Source: Veillonella sp.
Lineage (GTDB): Bacteria; Bacillota; Negativicutes; Veillonellales; Veillonellaceae
Reading direction: 5' to 3'
Assembly (NCBI RefSeq): GCF_015058545.1
Contig: NZ_SVCB01000110.1
Location: 1-19,958, forward strand
Length of the DNA: 19,958 bases
Part shown: positions 13,515 to 19,958 of the stretch, piece after piece
Numbering within the stretch: the stretch's first letter is position 1
How the letters are laid out: each line of letters opens with the position of its first letter
Translations under genes and position numbers: made by a program
The notes under the pieces: model-generated
What the model was told of the DNA's origin: nothing
Database searches by the model: none
Seen by the model: the letters and a program-made list of their open reading frames with translations, nothing else

Positions 13515-14816
13515 ATGAGATTAAAAGCCATTTTATCCGGCCTGTTTTGTATGCTGGCCTTGCTCGTACTTGCAGGTTGTGGCAACTCAACTTCAAACAG
13601 CGGCTCAGCAAATGACAAAGTAGTAGAAATTGAATATTGGCATGTAGCATCCGATAGCTTCGGTGGACAAACAGTTCGTGAATTGGTTGCCGATTTTAAC
13701 AAAACACATCCTAATATTAAAGTAACTGAGAAATTTAATCCGGATATGTACAAAGGCTTAACTCAAAACTTACAAGCCGCTTTAGCATCCGGCCAGACAC
13801 CGGACGTAGTGCAAATGGGTTGGAACTTCTTAAACTATGCACATGAAAACTTTGAAACGGAAAATATTGATAAAATTTTCGCTGATGCAGGTGATCCTAA
13901 TTTTATCAAAGATACCTTCAAACCTAATATTGCTCGCTTGGCACAAACAGATAACGGCGATCAAGTTGGTGTTCCTTACTCCTTATCATTACCGGTTTTA
14001 TACTATAATCCGGATATCTTTAAAGCTGCCGGTTTAGACCCTAATAAACCACCGAAAACATGGGAAGAAGTAGCAGAATATGCTAAACAAATTAAAGAAA
14101 AAACAGGTAATCCTGCATTCTTTATGCAAGAATATGCCGATACTTGGACAAACCAAGCACTAGTTGAATCCAACGGCGGCACCATGTTAACTCATAAAGA
14201 CGGTAAATGGCAGGCCGGCTTTGATACCCCTGAAGCTGCTCATGCATACCAAATAATTGCCGATATGGTTAAAAACGGCACCGGCTTACACGCAACTAAC
14301 GAAGAAGGTTTCCAAAGCTTTACTTCCAGCAAATTAGCTATGGTAGCAACAACCATCGGTAAACGTGCTAATTTTGAAAAATCTTCTAACTTCAAAGTAA
14401 TGACTACAACCTTCCCTGCCTTTGGCAACAAACCGGTTAAAGTACCTGCCGGCGGTAACTTCCTCATGATTCTTAGCAAAGACAAAGCTAAACAAAAAGC
14501 AGCTGTTGAATTTGTAAAATACTTAGAAAGTGCCGAAAACTTAACTAAATGGGATACTGGTACCGGTTACTTACCACCTCGTAAAAACATGGCACAAGAA
14601 GGCCCATACAAAAAATTAATTGATGAAAACGAAAATATTAAGAAAGCCATGGAAATGCTTCCTAATGTAACACCTTGGGTTAGCTTCCCGGGACAAAACG
14701 GTTTACAAGCAGAACAAGTTTTAATTGATGCCCGAGACGTTATCCTTAATGGCAGCAAAACTGCAACTGAAGCCTTGCATGAAGCAGCTTTAAAAATTAA
14801 CGATTTACTGAAGTAA
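13515..14816 (+). CDS. Extracellular solute-binding lipoprotein of a carbohydrate-type ABC importer
   Basis: A 433-aa family 1 binding protein. The signal peptide ends in the lipobox LAGC, giving a lipidated Cys22. A Ser/Asn-rich linker (23-34) leads into IEYWHVASDSFGG, the usual first strand of family 1 proteins. Later landmarks are TPDVVQMGW, VGVPYSLSLPVLYYNPDIFKAAGLDPNKPPKTWEE and GTGYLPPRKN. The pattern is closest to UgpB-like glycerol-phosphate and sugar binders, but specificity within this family changes easily. It heads an operon with two permeases, an ATPase and a TIM-barrel enzyme. GGAGG precedes the ATG by 7 nt. It captures substrate outside the inner membrane. Confidence 0.92.
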   Translation: MRLKAILSGLFCMLALLVLAGCGNSTSNSGSANDKVVEIEYWHVASDSFGGQTVRELVADFNKTHPNIKVTEKFNPDMYKGLTQNLQAALASGQTPDVVQMGWNFLNYAHENFETENIDKIFADAGDPNFIKDTFKPNIARLAQTDNGDQVGVPYSLSLPVLYYNPDIFKAAGLDPNKPPKTWEEVAEYAKQIKEKTGNPAFFMQEYADTWTNQALVESNGGTMLTHKDGKWQAGFDTPEAAHAYQIIADMVKNGTGLHATNEEGFQSFTSSKLAMVATTIGKRANFEKSSNFKVMTTTFPAFGNKPVKVPAGGNFLMILSKDKAKQKAAVEFVKYLESAENLTKWDTGTGYLPPRKNMAQEGPYKKLIDENENIKKAMEMLPNVTPWVSFPGQNGLQAEQVLIDARDVILNGSKTATEALHEAALKINDLLK

Positions 14817-14852
14817 CATTTCTAAAAATTTTCATATTGTAAAATTAATGCC

Positions 14853-14900
14853 ATTAGAATCAGTAGACCTTAGCTTTTGTTTTTGTCTATTGATTCTAAT
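14853..14900 (+). promoter_or_regulatory. Strong intercistronic hairpin between binding-protein and permease genes
   Basis: Bases 14853-14868 pair with 14885-14900 over 16 bp with one G-U, around a 16-nt loop. No T-run follows, so it is not a simple terminator. Such hairpins after a binding-protein gene commonly protect the upstream message from 3' decay or cause partial transcription stop, giving more binding protein than permease. It also rules out the longer permease reading frame from 14848, which would translate the hairpin. Confidence 0.7.
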
Positions 14901-14922
14901 TGTGCTTAGAAGGAGTCTTAAT

Positions 14923-15801
14923 ATGAATCGTCTTTCAAAATCAGGCTACTTACTATTCTTACCGGCTACATTTTTCTTTTTGGTCTTTTATTATTGGCCT
15001 TTACTCGTCAATGTAGCGCTAAGCTTCTTCTCATGGAATATGGTAAGTTCTAAGATTAAGTTTGTTGGAATTTCAAACTATACCGATATTGTACAAACGG
15101 CTGAATTTTATTCTGTAATTGTAAATACAGTTTTATTTGTCCTATTTCTTTTAATTTTTAACTTTGTATTACCTTATATTTATTCTTATATCTTAGCTTA
15201 TGTTCTTAAATACGGGAAAAATCTATACAAAGTATTTTTCTTTATGCCTTCGCTTTTTAGTCTATCCGTTGCAAGTATTCTGTTCTTATGGATATATAAT
15301 CCATTAGCGGGACCTATTGATGCCATTTTACAAATATTTGGTCTTGATTCTCCTCGTTGGCTGAAAGAACCAATTTTAGTTATTTTCTCTATTAGCATGA
15401 TTATTGCTTGGAAAGTATTTGGCTATAACTTTATTCTTATGTTGGCTGCCATGATGTCCGTTTCCAAAGAAATGATTGAAGCAGCTCGTTTAGAAGGTGC
15501 CTCTGATTGGGTCATATTACGTAAAATTATAATCCCCCAAACATCTTCGTCCGCAATCTACGTCTTTGTTATTACCGTGGTATTCGGCTTACTGTACGTC
15601 ATGATTCCGGTCAATATATTAACTCAAGGCGGACCTAATCAAGGCAGTGCAAACCTCGTATACGTTATTTACCAATATGCTTTCGTATTCTATCAAGTCG
15701 GCAAATCGGCGGCGTATGCTGTGTTAACGATGTTATTATTCGTTATATTTGCTTGGTGGCGTAATAAAGTATTAGATAAGAAGGTATACTATGAAAATTA
15801 A
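14923..15801 (+). CDS. ABC importer permease, UgpA/MalF type
   Basis: A 292-aa inner-membrane permease with about six helices. The binding-protein-dependent transport signature (EAA loop) is EAARLEGASDWVILRKIIIPQ, near residues 186-206, which contacts the ATPase. I start it at ATG 14923, which has AGAAGGAG 7 nt upstream and gives MNRLSKSGYLLFLPATFFFL, the normal beginning of this family. It pairs with the next gene to form the channel. The two genes overlap by 11 nt. Confidence 0.92.
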   Translation: MNRLSKSGYLLFLPATFFFLVFYYWPLLVNVALSFFSWNMVSSKIKFVGISNYTDIVQTAEFYSVIVNTVLFVLFLLIFNFVLPYIYSYILAYVLKYGKNLYKVFFFMPSLFSLSVASILFLWIYNPLAGPIDAILQIFGLDSPRWLKEPILVIFSISMIIAWKVFGYNFILMLAAMMSVSKEMIEAARLEGASDWVILRKIIIPQTSSSAIYVFVITVVFGLLYVMIPVNILTQGGPNQGSANLVYVIYQYAFVFYQVGKSAAYAVLTMLLFVIFAWWRNKVLDKKVYYEN

Positions 15802-16618
15802 TCTAAAAAAAGAACTTATTGGCCATATCATCCTTATAGTTTCGCTGCTCATTTGCTTATGGCCTATTGTATTTCTAGTATCGGCTTCTTTAAAAGATTT
15901 AAATCAAATCTTCCAGTACCCTTTGAATCCGCTACCGGAAAATCCAACATTATCCAACTATTTTACGGTATTGGACCGATTCCCTATTTTCCAATTTACT
16001 GGTAATACCTTTTTTATTGCCATTACGGTTACTATTTTTAAGATCATAACTAGCTTATTAGCCGGATTCGGATTTGTTTACTATCGATTTAAAGGCAGAG
16101 AATTACTATTCAATTCCATGGTTCTGACCTTTTTTATTCCTATGTCCGTCTTAATCATGCCTAATTATTTATTGATCTCTTCATTGGGACTTTTAGACAC
16201 ACCTTATGGTGTTATTCTCGTAGAAATTGTAGATGGCATGGGTATTTACTTAATGCGCCAAACTATGCGCAGTATTCCAAAAAGTATTTACGAATGTGCC
16301 ATTTTAGAAGGAGCTTCACCGCTGTATATCTTATGGCACATTATTCTCCCCTTAGTAAGACCATCAGTAATCTCCATTAGTATTATGTTCTTTATCAATG
16401 CTTGGAATGAATATTTTTGGCCATTGCTTATTTTAAAAAGTAAAACAGAATATACCTTGGCCTTGGCATTACCAATGTTTATTAGTGCCGAAGGCGGCAG
16501 TGAATGGGGCTTGGCTATGGCACTCGCCGTATTGACCAGCATTCTACCATTTATTTTATTCATAATTTGCCAAAAATATATTCTCAATACGTTTATTCAA
16601 TCAGGAGTTAAAGGATAA
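15791..16618 (+). CDS. ABC importer permease, UgpE/MalG type
   Basis: A 275-aa inner-membrane permease with six predicted helices and the EAA-type loop YECAILEGASPLYILWHIIL. The segment after the first helix, SASLKDLNQIFQYPLNPLPENPTLSNYF, is typical of the MalG/UgpE half of these transporters, and the C-terminus QKYILNTFIQSGVKG also matches the group (usual ending is YFVQGLTAGAVKG-like). It overlaps the preceding permease by 11 nt, and its stop shares one base with the next start (TAATG), so the genes are translationally coupled. Confidence 0.92.
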   Translation: MKINLKKELIGHIILIVSLLICLWPIVFLVSASLKDLNQIFQYPLNPLPENPTLSNYFTVLDRFPIFQFTGNTFFIAITVTIFKIITSLLAGFGFVYYRFKGRELLFNSMVLTFFIPMSVLIMPNYLLISSLGLLDTPYGVILVEIVDGMGIYLMRQTMRSIPKSIYECAILEGASPLYILWHIILPLVRPSVISISIMFFINAWNEYFWPLLILKSKTEYTLALALPMFISAEGGSEWGLAMALAVLTSILPFILFIICQKYILNTFIQSGVKG

Positions 16619-17703
16619 TGCATAATATAGTTTTCAATAAAGTAAGCAAAACCTATCATGAAAAAGAAATCATAAAACAGTTAAGCTTTGAAATCAAAGA
16701 AGGGGAACGAGTAGTTTTACTAGGACCATCCGGTTCCGGTAAAAGTACGACGCTTCGTATGATTGCCGGCTTAGAAGATATTAGCGACGGCGAGTTATAT
16801 ATGGGCGAAACTCTAATTAATGATGTACCCGCCGGAGATCGTAATATAGCTATGGTCTTCCAAAACTACGCTTTATTCCCTCATTTTAATGTATGGGACA
16901 ATATCGTATTTGGTCTAAAACTACAAAACCTGCCTGAGACTGAAATCAAAGAACGGGCTAAAGCTGCTATCGAAATGTTGAATTTAAAAGGCTACGAAAA
17001 TCGCCTGATTCAATCACTGTCGGGTGGCCAAAAGCAAAGGGTTGCATTATGCCGTGCTATCGTAAAACAATCGCCGTATTTTTTATTAGACGAACCATTA
17101 GCAAATCTGGATGCTCAACTTCGTCAACATGCTCGCCAAGAGCTTATTAAAATCCACGAAAGTTGTAATTCTACTATGATTTATGTTACTCATGATCAAG
17201 TAGAAGCCATGACCATAGGTCAACGAATCGCTATTTTACACGAAGGCCTGTTACAACAATTTGATAAACCGGAAATTGTATATGATAATCCGGCTAATTT
17301 ATTCGTAGCTTCATTTATTGGTACGCCGGCTATGAATCTATGGCCTTTATTTACTAATAACGGTCAAGTAACCATCGGGTCTTCTACATTGGAATTGCCT
17401 CCATATGTAAAAGAAAAGCTTACAACGCCTGCTCTTACCGTAGGTATTCGTCCGGAAAAATTACGCCTTGCCCCGTTAGAACGAGCTATGTTACATGGAC
17501 AATGCCAATATATTGAAAATATCGGTAATATTCAAAACTGTTTATTCCAAGTAGATGATACGATTAAAGGCTTTATTCAATTTTCAGGATCAGAAAACAA
17601 ATTTAATGTCGGTGATTCACTGGGTCTTGATTTCAATTGGAATGATGTTTGCTTCTTTGACAGTGAAACCGGCGACAATTTAAATTTAAAACAAGCACAC
17701 TAA
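16618..17703 (+). CDS. ABC importer ATPase, UgpC/MalK type
   Basis: A 361-aa ATPase that powers the two permeases. All motifs are intact: Walker A GPSGSGKST (36-44), Q-loop Q82, signature LSGGQ (134-138), Walker B D158-E159 and H-loop H192 in VTHDQ. The C-terminal third (about 240-361) is the OB-fold/TOBE regulatory domain found in carbohydrate-importer ATPases, with GIRPEKLRLAP as its marker. It starts 1 nt inside the stop of the preceding permease and is followed after 9 nt by a TIM-barrel enzyme gene. The intact ATPase beside its permeases means the importer is self-contained. Confidence 0.93.
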   Translation: MHNIVFNKVSKTYHEKEIIKQLSFEIKEGERVVLLGPSGSGKSTTLRMIAGLEDISDGELYMGETLINDVPAGDRNIAMVFQNYALFPHFNVWDNIVFGLKLQNLPETEIKERAKAAIEMLNLKGYENRLIQSLSGGQKQRVALCRAIVKQSPYFLLDEPLANLDAQLRQHARQELIKIHESCNSTMIYVTHDQVEAMTIGQRIAILHEGLLQQFDKPEIVYDNPANLFVASFIGTPAMNLWPLFTNNGQVTIGSSTLELPPYVKEKLTTPALTVGIRPEKLRLAPLERAMLHGQCQYIENIGNIQNCLFQVDDTIKGFIQFSGSENKFNVGDSLGLDFNWNDVCFFDSETGDNLNLKQAH

Positions 17704-17712
17704 GGAGGAACC

Positions 17713-18480
17713 ATGAATATTATTGCCATTAGCGATTTATTATTTCCTGCATTTGAAAAAAATACACTTAGAAATTTACCTCAAAATTTAGGCATGGAGT
17801 TTTTCGTAGAATTCGGATCATTGGAATATTGGCGAACTTTATTGCCTAACTTCCAGATTAAATCACGCTCCATATCCTTACACGGACCTTGTGTAACCGT
17901 TAATTTAGCCAATCCTAATGATACAGATTATCTTAGCCGCTATGAAGAAACCTTCAATTTCGGTAAAGAAATTAAAGCACAATTTATCGTTGTTCATACT
18001 AATGAACAATGGACCGGCCAAAAAGAAGATATACAAAAATTAGTCATTGAACGTCTTCAAGAACTTAGCGATTTAGCGGTTAAAATAAATGGTCCCCAGC
18101 TAGCCCTGGAAAATGTCGGCTTATTAACTTATAACCTGTTTAACGAATCAGAATACATTGAACTATTTAATAAATTCCCTAATATTGTATCCCTTATTGA
18201 TGTGGGACATGCCAATGTTAATCAATGGAATCTACAACATGTAATTCAAAGTTTAAATGAAAAAATAGTAGCTTATCATTTACATGATAATTCCGGCCTA
18301 AAAGATGAGCACCAACCTATCAATTCCGGTACTATCAATTGGTCTGAATTATTTAAATCCATTAACACATATTCACCGAATGCCATTAAAGTATTAGAAT
18401 ATGCCAATGGCACTTTTAAAACTATGGATGAATTATTACAGCATCTTACTTCCATAGAATCATTAACAACAACTAAATAA
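17713..18480 (+). CDS. Xylose-isomerase-like TIM-barrel protein (sugar phosphate isomerase/epimerase or AP-endonuclease family 2 fold)
   Basis: A 255-aa cytoplasmic protein with the metal-binding pattern of this superfamily: H57 in SLHGP, H95 in VVHTNEQW, E133 in ALENVG, D163 and H166 in DVGHAN, H191 and D192 in HLHDNSG, and E229 in LEYANG. Members include sugar isomerases and epimerases, inositol catabolic enzymes and endonuclease IV. The length and the HDN motif fit the small sugar-isomerase-like group. AAGGAGG lies 5 nt before the ATG, 9 nt after the ATPase stop, so it is the last gene of the importer operon. It probably acts on the imported compound, but the reaction is unknown. Confidence 0.82.
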   Translation: MNIIAISDLLFPAFEKNTLRNLPQNLGMEFFVEFGSLEYWRTLLPNFQIKSRSISLHGPCVTVNLANPNDTDYLSRYEETFNFGKEIKAQFIVVHTNEQWTGQKEDIQKLVIERLQELSDLAVKINGPQLALENVGLLTYNLFNESEYIELFNKFPNIVSLIDVGHANVNQWNLQHVIQSLNEKIVAYHLHDNSGLKDEHQPINSGTINWSELFKSINTYSPNAIKVLEYANGTFKTMDELLQHLTSIESLTTTK

Positions 18481-18487
18481 AAAATAC

Positions 18488-18534
18488 AAAGAAGGCCATA
18501 CTTAGCAGTTACACTGTTACGTATGGCCCTCTTT
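18488..18534 (+). terminator. Terminator of the ABC importer operon
   Basis: GGCCATAC (18494-18501) pairs with GTATGGCC (18521-18528). After one mismatch, AAAGA (18488-18492) pairs with TCTTT (18530-18534), and an inner CAGT/ACTG pair lies in the loop. The tail CTTTCTATCTCTT is pyrimidine-rich rather than a clean T-run, so termination may be partial. Confidence 0.7.
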
Positions 18535-18552
18535 CTATCTCTTACACTATTT

Positions 18553-18561
18553 TGTTATAAT
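18553..18561 (+). promoter_or_regulatory. Extended -10 promoter of the C-S lyase gene
   Basis: TGTTATAAT (18553-18561) is identical to the extended -10 found ahead of ychF. The -35 region (TTCTAT or similar) is poor. Transcription would start near 18568, giving a leader of about 55 nt. Confidence 0.5.
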
Positions 18562-18622
18562 GAAATTAATTCCTAATATATAAAATTTTTAATATACATA
18601 CACTGTTACAGGAGGTGTAATA

Positions 18623-19831
18623 ATGAGTCAAACCATGACCAAAGAAGAATTTTTAAGTCGCTACGCCCTCGATCGTCGTGGCTCCAATAGTGTTAAATGG
18701 GACGGGTTAAAACAGCGTTTTCGTACCGATGACGTTATCCCTATGTGGGTGGCCGATATGGATTTCAAGGTTCCGGAAACAGTAACGGAAGCCCTTACTG
18801 AACGTATCAAACATGGTGCTTTTGGCTATTCGTTAATCAGCCCAACCTATCACCAAACCTTTATCGATTGGCTCACTCGTCATCACGGCTACACACCTAA
18901 GAAAAACTGGCTTCGCTTTACGAGCGGCACCATAACCACGTTATTCTGGATTTTACATGCGTTTACCCAACCAAAAGACAATATCCTTATTCTTTCACCA
19001 GTGTATTATCCGTTCTACAGCACACCTCAGGATACAGGCCGCACACCAATCTGCAGCGAACTAAAACAAGACGAAACAGGTCGCTACTACATAGATTTTG
19101 ACGATGTGGAAGTAAAAATTAAAGAGCATGCTATTAAAGTCTTCATTTTTTGCAATCCCCATAATCCGGTAAGCCGCATCTGGTCGGAAGAAGAGATGGT
19201 TAAACTCTTCACCCTTTGCGAAGAAAATAATGTGCTCATCGTCAGTGATGAAATCCACGAAGACTTCCATTTTGGTCCGGACCCATATATCCCGGCCTTA
19301 GCCTTACAAGACGGTCGCTTCAAAGATTCTATTATCACCATTACCAGTGCTTCCAAAACCTTTAATCTGGCATCCTTGCCGGTGGCTCATACGATTATCC
19401 CGAACGAAAAGCTGCGCAAGCAATTTGATGCCTACGTAGCAACCATAGACCATACACAATTACCGGTACTCGATTTAATCGCTACTGAAACAGCCTATCA
19501 GACAGGCGATGTATGGCTAACAGGACTCTTGGCCGTCATTCAAAGCAACTACGAGCTTTTAAAAACTATGCTTCTCAAAGCAGCGCCTAAACTGGTATTT
19601 ACGCCGCTTGAAGCAACCTACCTCGCCTGGGTCGACTTCAAAGCCTATGTAGAGCCGGATGAACTGGACAATTTTATGATCAAACAATGCCGTGTCGGCG
19701 TCAATACGAGTCCTAACTTTTCACCGGCTACACCGGGTTTTGTACGCTTCAACTTGGCAGCCCATCCGGATACAGTGTGCGAAGCCGCCAATCGTATTAT
19801 TAAAGGATTACAATCTATTAACCAAATTTAA
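18623..19831 (+). CDS. patB: PLP-dependent C-S lyase/aminotransferase, PatB/MalY family
   Basis: A 402-aa fold-type I PLP enzyme. It likely cleaves the C-S bond of cystathionine or related cysteine conjugates, giving homocysteine or sulfide, pyruvate and ammonia. The family opening DRRGSNSVKWDGL and VIPMWVADMDFKVP is present. CNPHNPVSRIW, D209 in VSDEIHEDF and the Schiff-base lysine K245 in SASKTFNL are the cofactor residues. S184 stands where most relatives have glycine (NPVGR). GGAGG lies 8 nt before the ATG. It is monocistronic. Whether it makes methionine or releases sulfide from cysteine is not decidable here. Confidence 0.92.
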   Translation: MSQTMTKEEFLSRYALDRRGSNSVKWDGLKQRFRTDDVIPMWVADMDFKVPETVTEALTERIKHGAFGYSLISPTYHQTFIDWLTRHHGYTPKKNWLRFTSGTITTLFWILHAFTQPKDNILILSPVYYPFYSTPQDTGRTPICSELKQDETGRYYIDFDDVEVKIKEHAIKVFIFCNPHNPVSRIWSEEEMVKLFTLCEENNVLIVSDEIHEDFHFGPDPYIPALALQDGRFKDSIITITSASKTFNLASLPVAHTIIPNEKLRKQFDAYVATIDHTQLPVLDLIATETAYQTGDVWLTGLLAVIQSNYELLKTMLLKAAPKLVFTPLEATYLAWVDFKAYVEPDELDNFMIKQCRVGVNTSPNFSPATPGFVRFNLAAHPDTVCEAANRIIKGLQSINQI

Positions 19832-19840
19832 TTTTAAAGC

Positions 19841-19863
19841 AAAAACCTCCTACACCAACGGTG
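19841..19863 (+). terminator. Left half of the C-S lyase terminator, cut by the IS end
   Basis: AAAAACCTCCTACACC (19841-19856) has the look of a terminator left arm. The right arm begins AAC-GGTG (19857-19863) and then stops where the IS-end sequence TGATCTGCACCC starts. An intact site would be expected to continue with TAGGAGGTTTTT. This suggests the element landed in the hairpin. Confidence 0.45.
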
Positions 19864-19958
19864 ATCTGCACCCATTTTCTTGGACAGAAGTAATTAAGCA
19901 ACTTTTTGGGAATGGGTCCGGTATTCTACCGGACTCATTCCTTTTAATTTAAGTTTGA
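19862..19958 (-). mobile_element. Right end of an IS150-like (IS3 family) insertion sequence, cut by the window edge
   Basis: The outer tip is TGATCTGCACCC (19862-19873), followed by ATTTTCTTGGACAG. It corresponds to the tip near 117 at the other edge and to IS150-type ends. Transposase reading runs on the minus strand, the same direction as the fragment at 1-67. The rest of the element lies right of the window. Confidence 0.8.
19894..19958 (-). CDS. IS3-family transposase OrfB, C-terminal fragment
   Basis: The minus-strand frame reads KLKLKGMSPVEYRTHSQKVA and then stops (TAA at 19896..19894). KGMSPVEYRT is the usual last conserved block of IS3/IS150 OrfB (rve-type DDE integrase) proteins. 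Only 20 complete codons are in the window; the catalytic domain is outside it. The stop lies about 32 nt from the element tip, the normal compact spacing. Confidence 0.85.
   Translation of the reverse strand, partial: KLKLKGMSPVEYRTHSQKVA

Noticed and set aside
14848..14922. Longer N-terminus of the first importer permease
   Set aside because: The extra residues are a translation of the intercistronic hairpin and lack a ribosome binding site.
1..19958. Composite transposon bounded by two IS copies
   Set aside because: The interior holds core ribosomal and replication genes and normal chromosomal operons, so transposition as a unit is very unlikely.

Overview
The window looks like chromosomal DNA from a low-GC, diderm Firmicute, most likely a member of the Negativicutes (Veillonella and relatives). 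The basis is a Firmicute-style rpsF-ssb-rpsR operon, a meso-diaminopimelate dehydrogenase and strong purine-rich ribosome binding sites. These occur together with a periplasmic adaptor protein that needs an outer-membrane partner. The genus is inferred from gene content, not proven.

Layout. The two edges are the cut ends of IS150-like (IS3 family) insertion sequences lying in the same orientation: the start of orfA leaves the window on the left (1-117) and the end of orfB enters on the right (19862-19958). From 118 to 1680 lies what seems to be the remnant of an integrated element: a gene-free 444-nt stretch with two convergent small transcription units, a full-length tyrosine integrase (562-1644), and three exact TGGGTGCTA repeats just after it. 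It abuts the terminator of the leftward operon rpsF-ssb-rpsR (1767-2742). Rightward from 3103 come ddh and then a TetR-adaptor-fused ABC ATPase-permease operon (4354-8652), arranged like E. coli cecR-ybhG-ybhF-ybhS but with only one permease. ychF (8777-9883) follows and converges on a leftward secreted DUF3298-type protein (10082-10957). Next are an OPT-family transporter (11210-13300) and a five-gene carbohydrate-type ABC importer operon with a sugar-isomerase-like TIM-barrel gene (13515-18480). Last is a PatB/MalY-type C-S lyase (18623-19831).

How the parts work together. The TetR regulator has two identical palindromes placed between the -35 and -10 boxes of two candidate promoters, so it very probably represses itself and the export pump downstream. 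The pump ATPase is asymmetric: one of its two ATP sites carries both a lost H-loop histidine and a broken signature motif. The importer operon has a strong 16-bp hairpin between the binding-protein gene and the first permease gene, a layout that usually gives more binding protein than membrane components. The TIM-barrel enzyme at its end probably acts on the imported compound, whose identity cannot be read from the sequence.

The least explained part is 118-561. It holds a near-consensus promoter followed within about 35 nt by a perfect terminator hairpin on the plus strand, and an opposing minus-strand promoter-hairpin-terminator unit. Both look like small RNA genes. I found no CRISPR array, tRNA, rRNA or obvious new multi-gene defence system.
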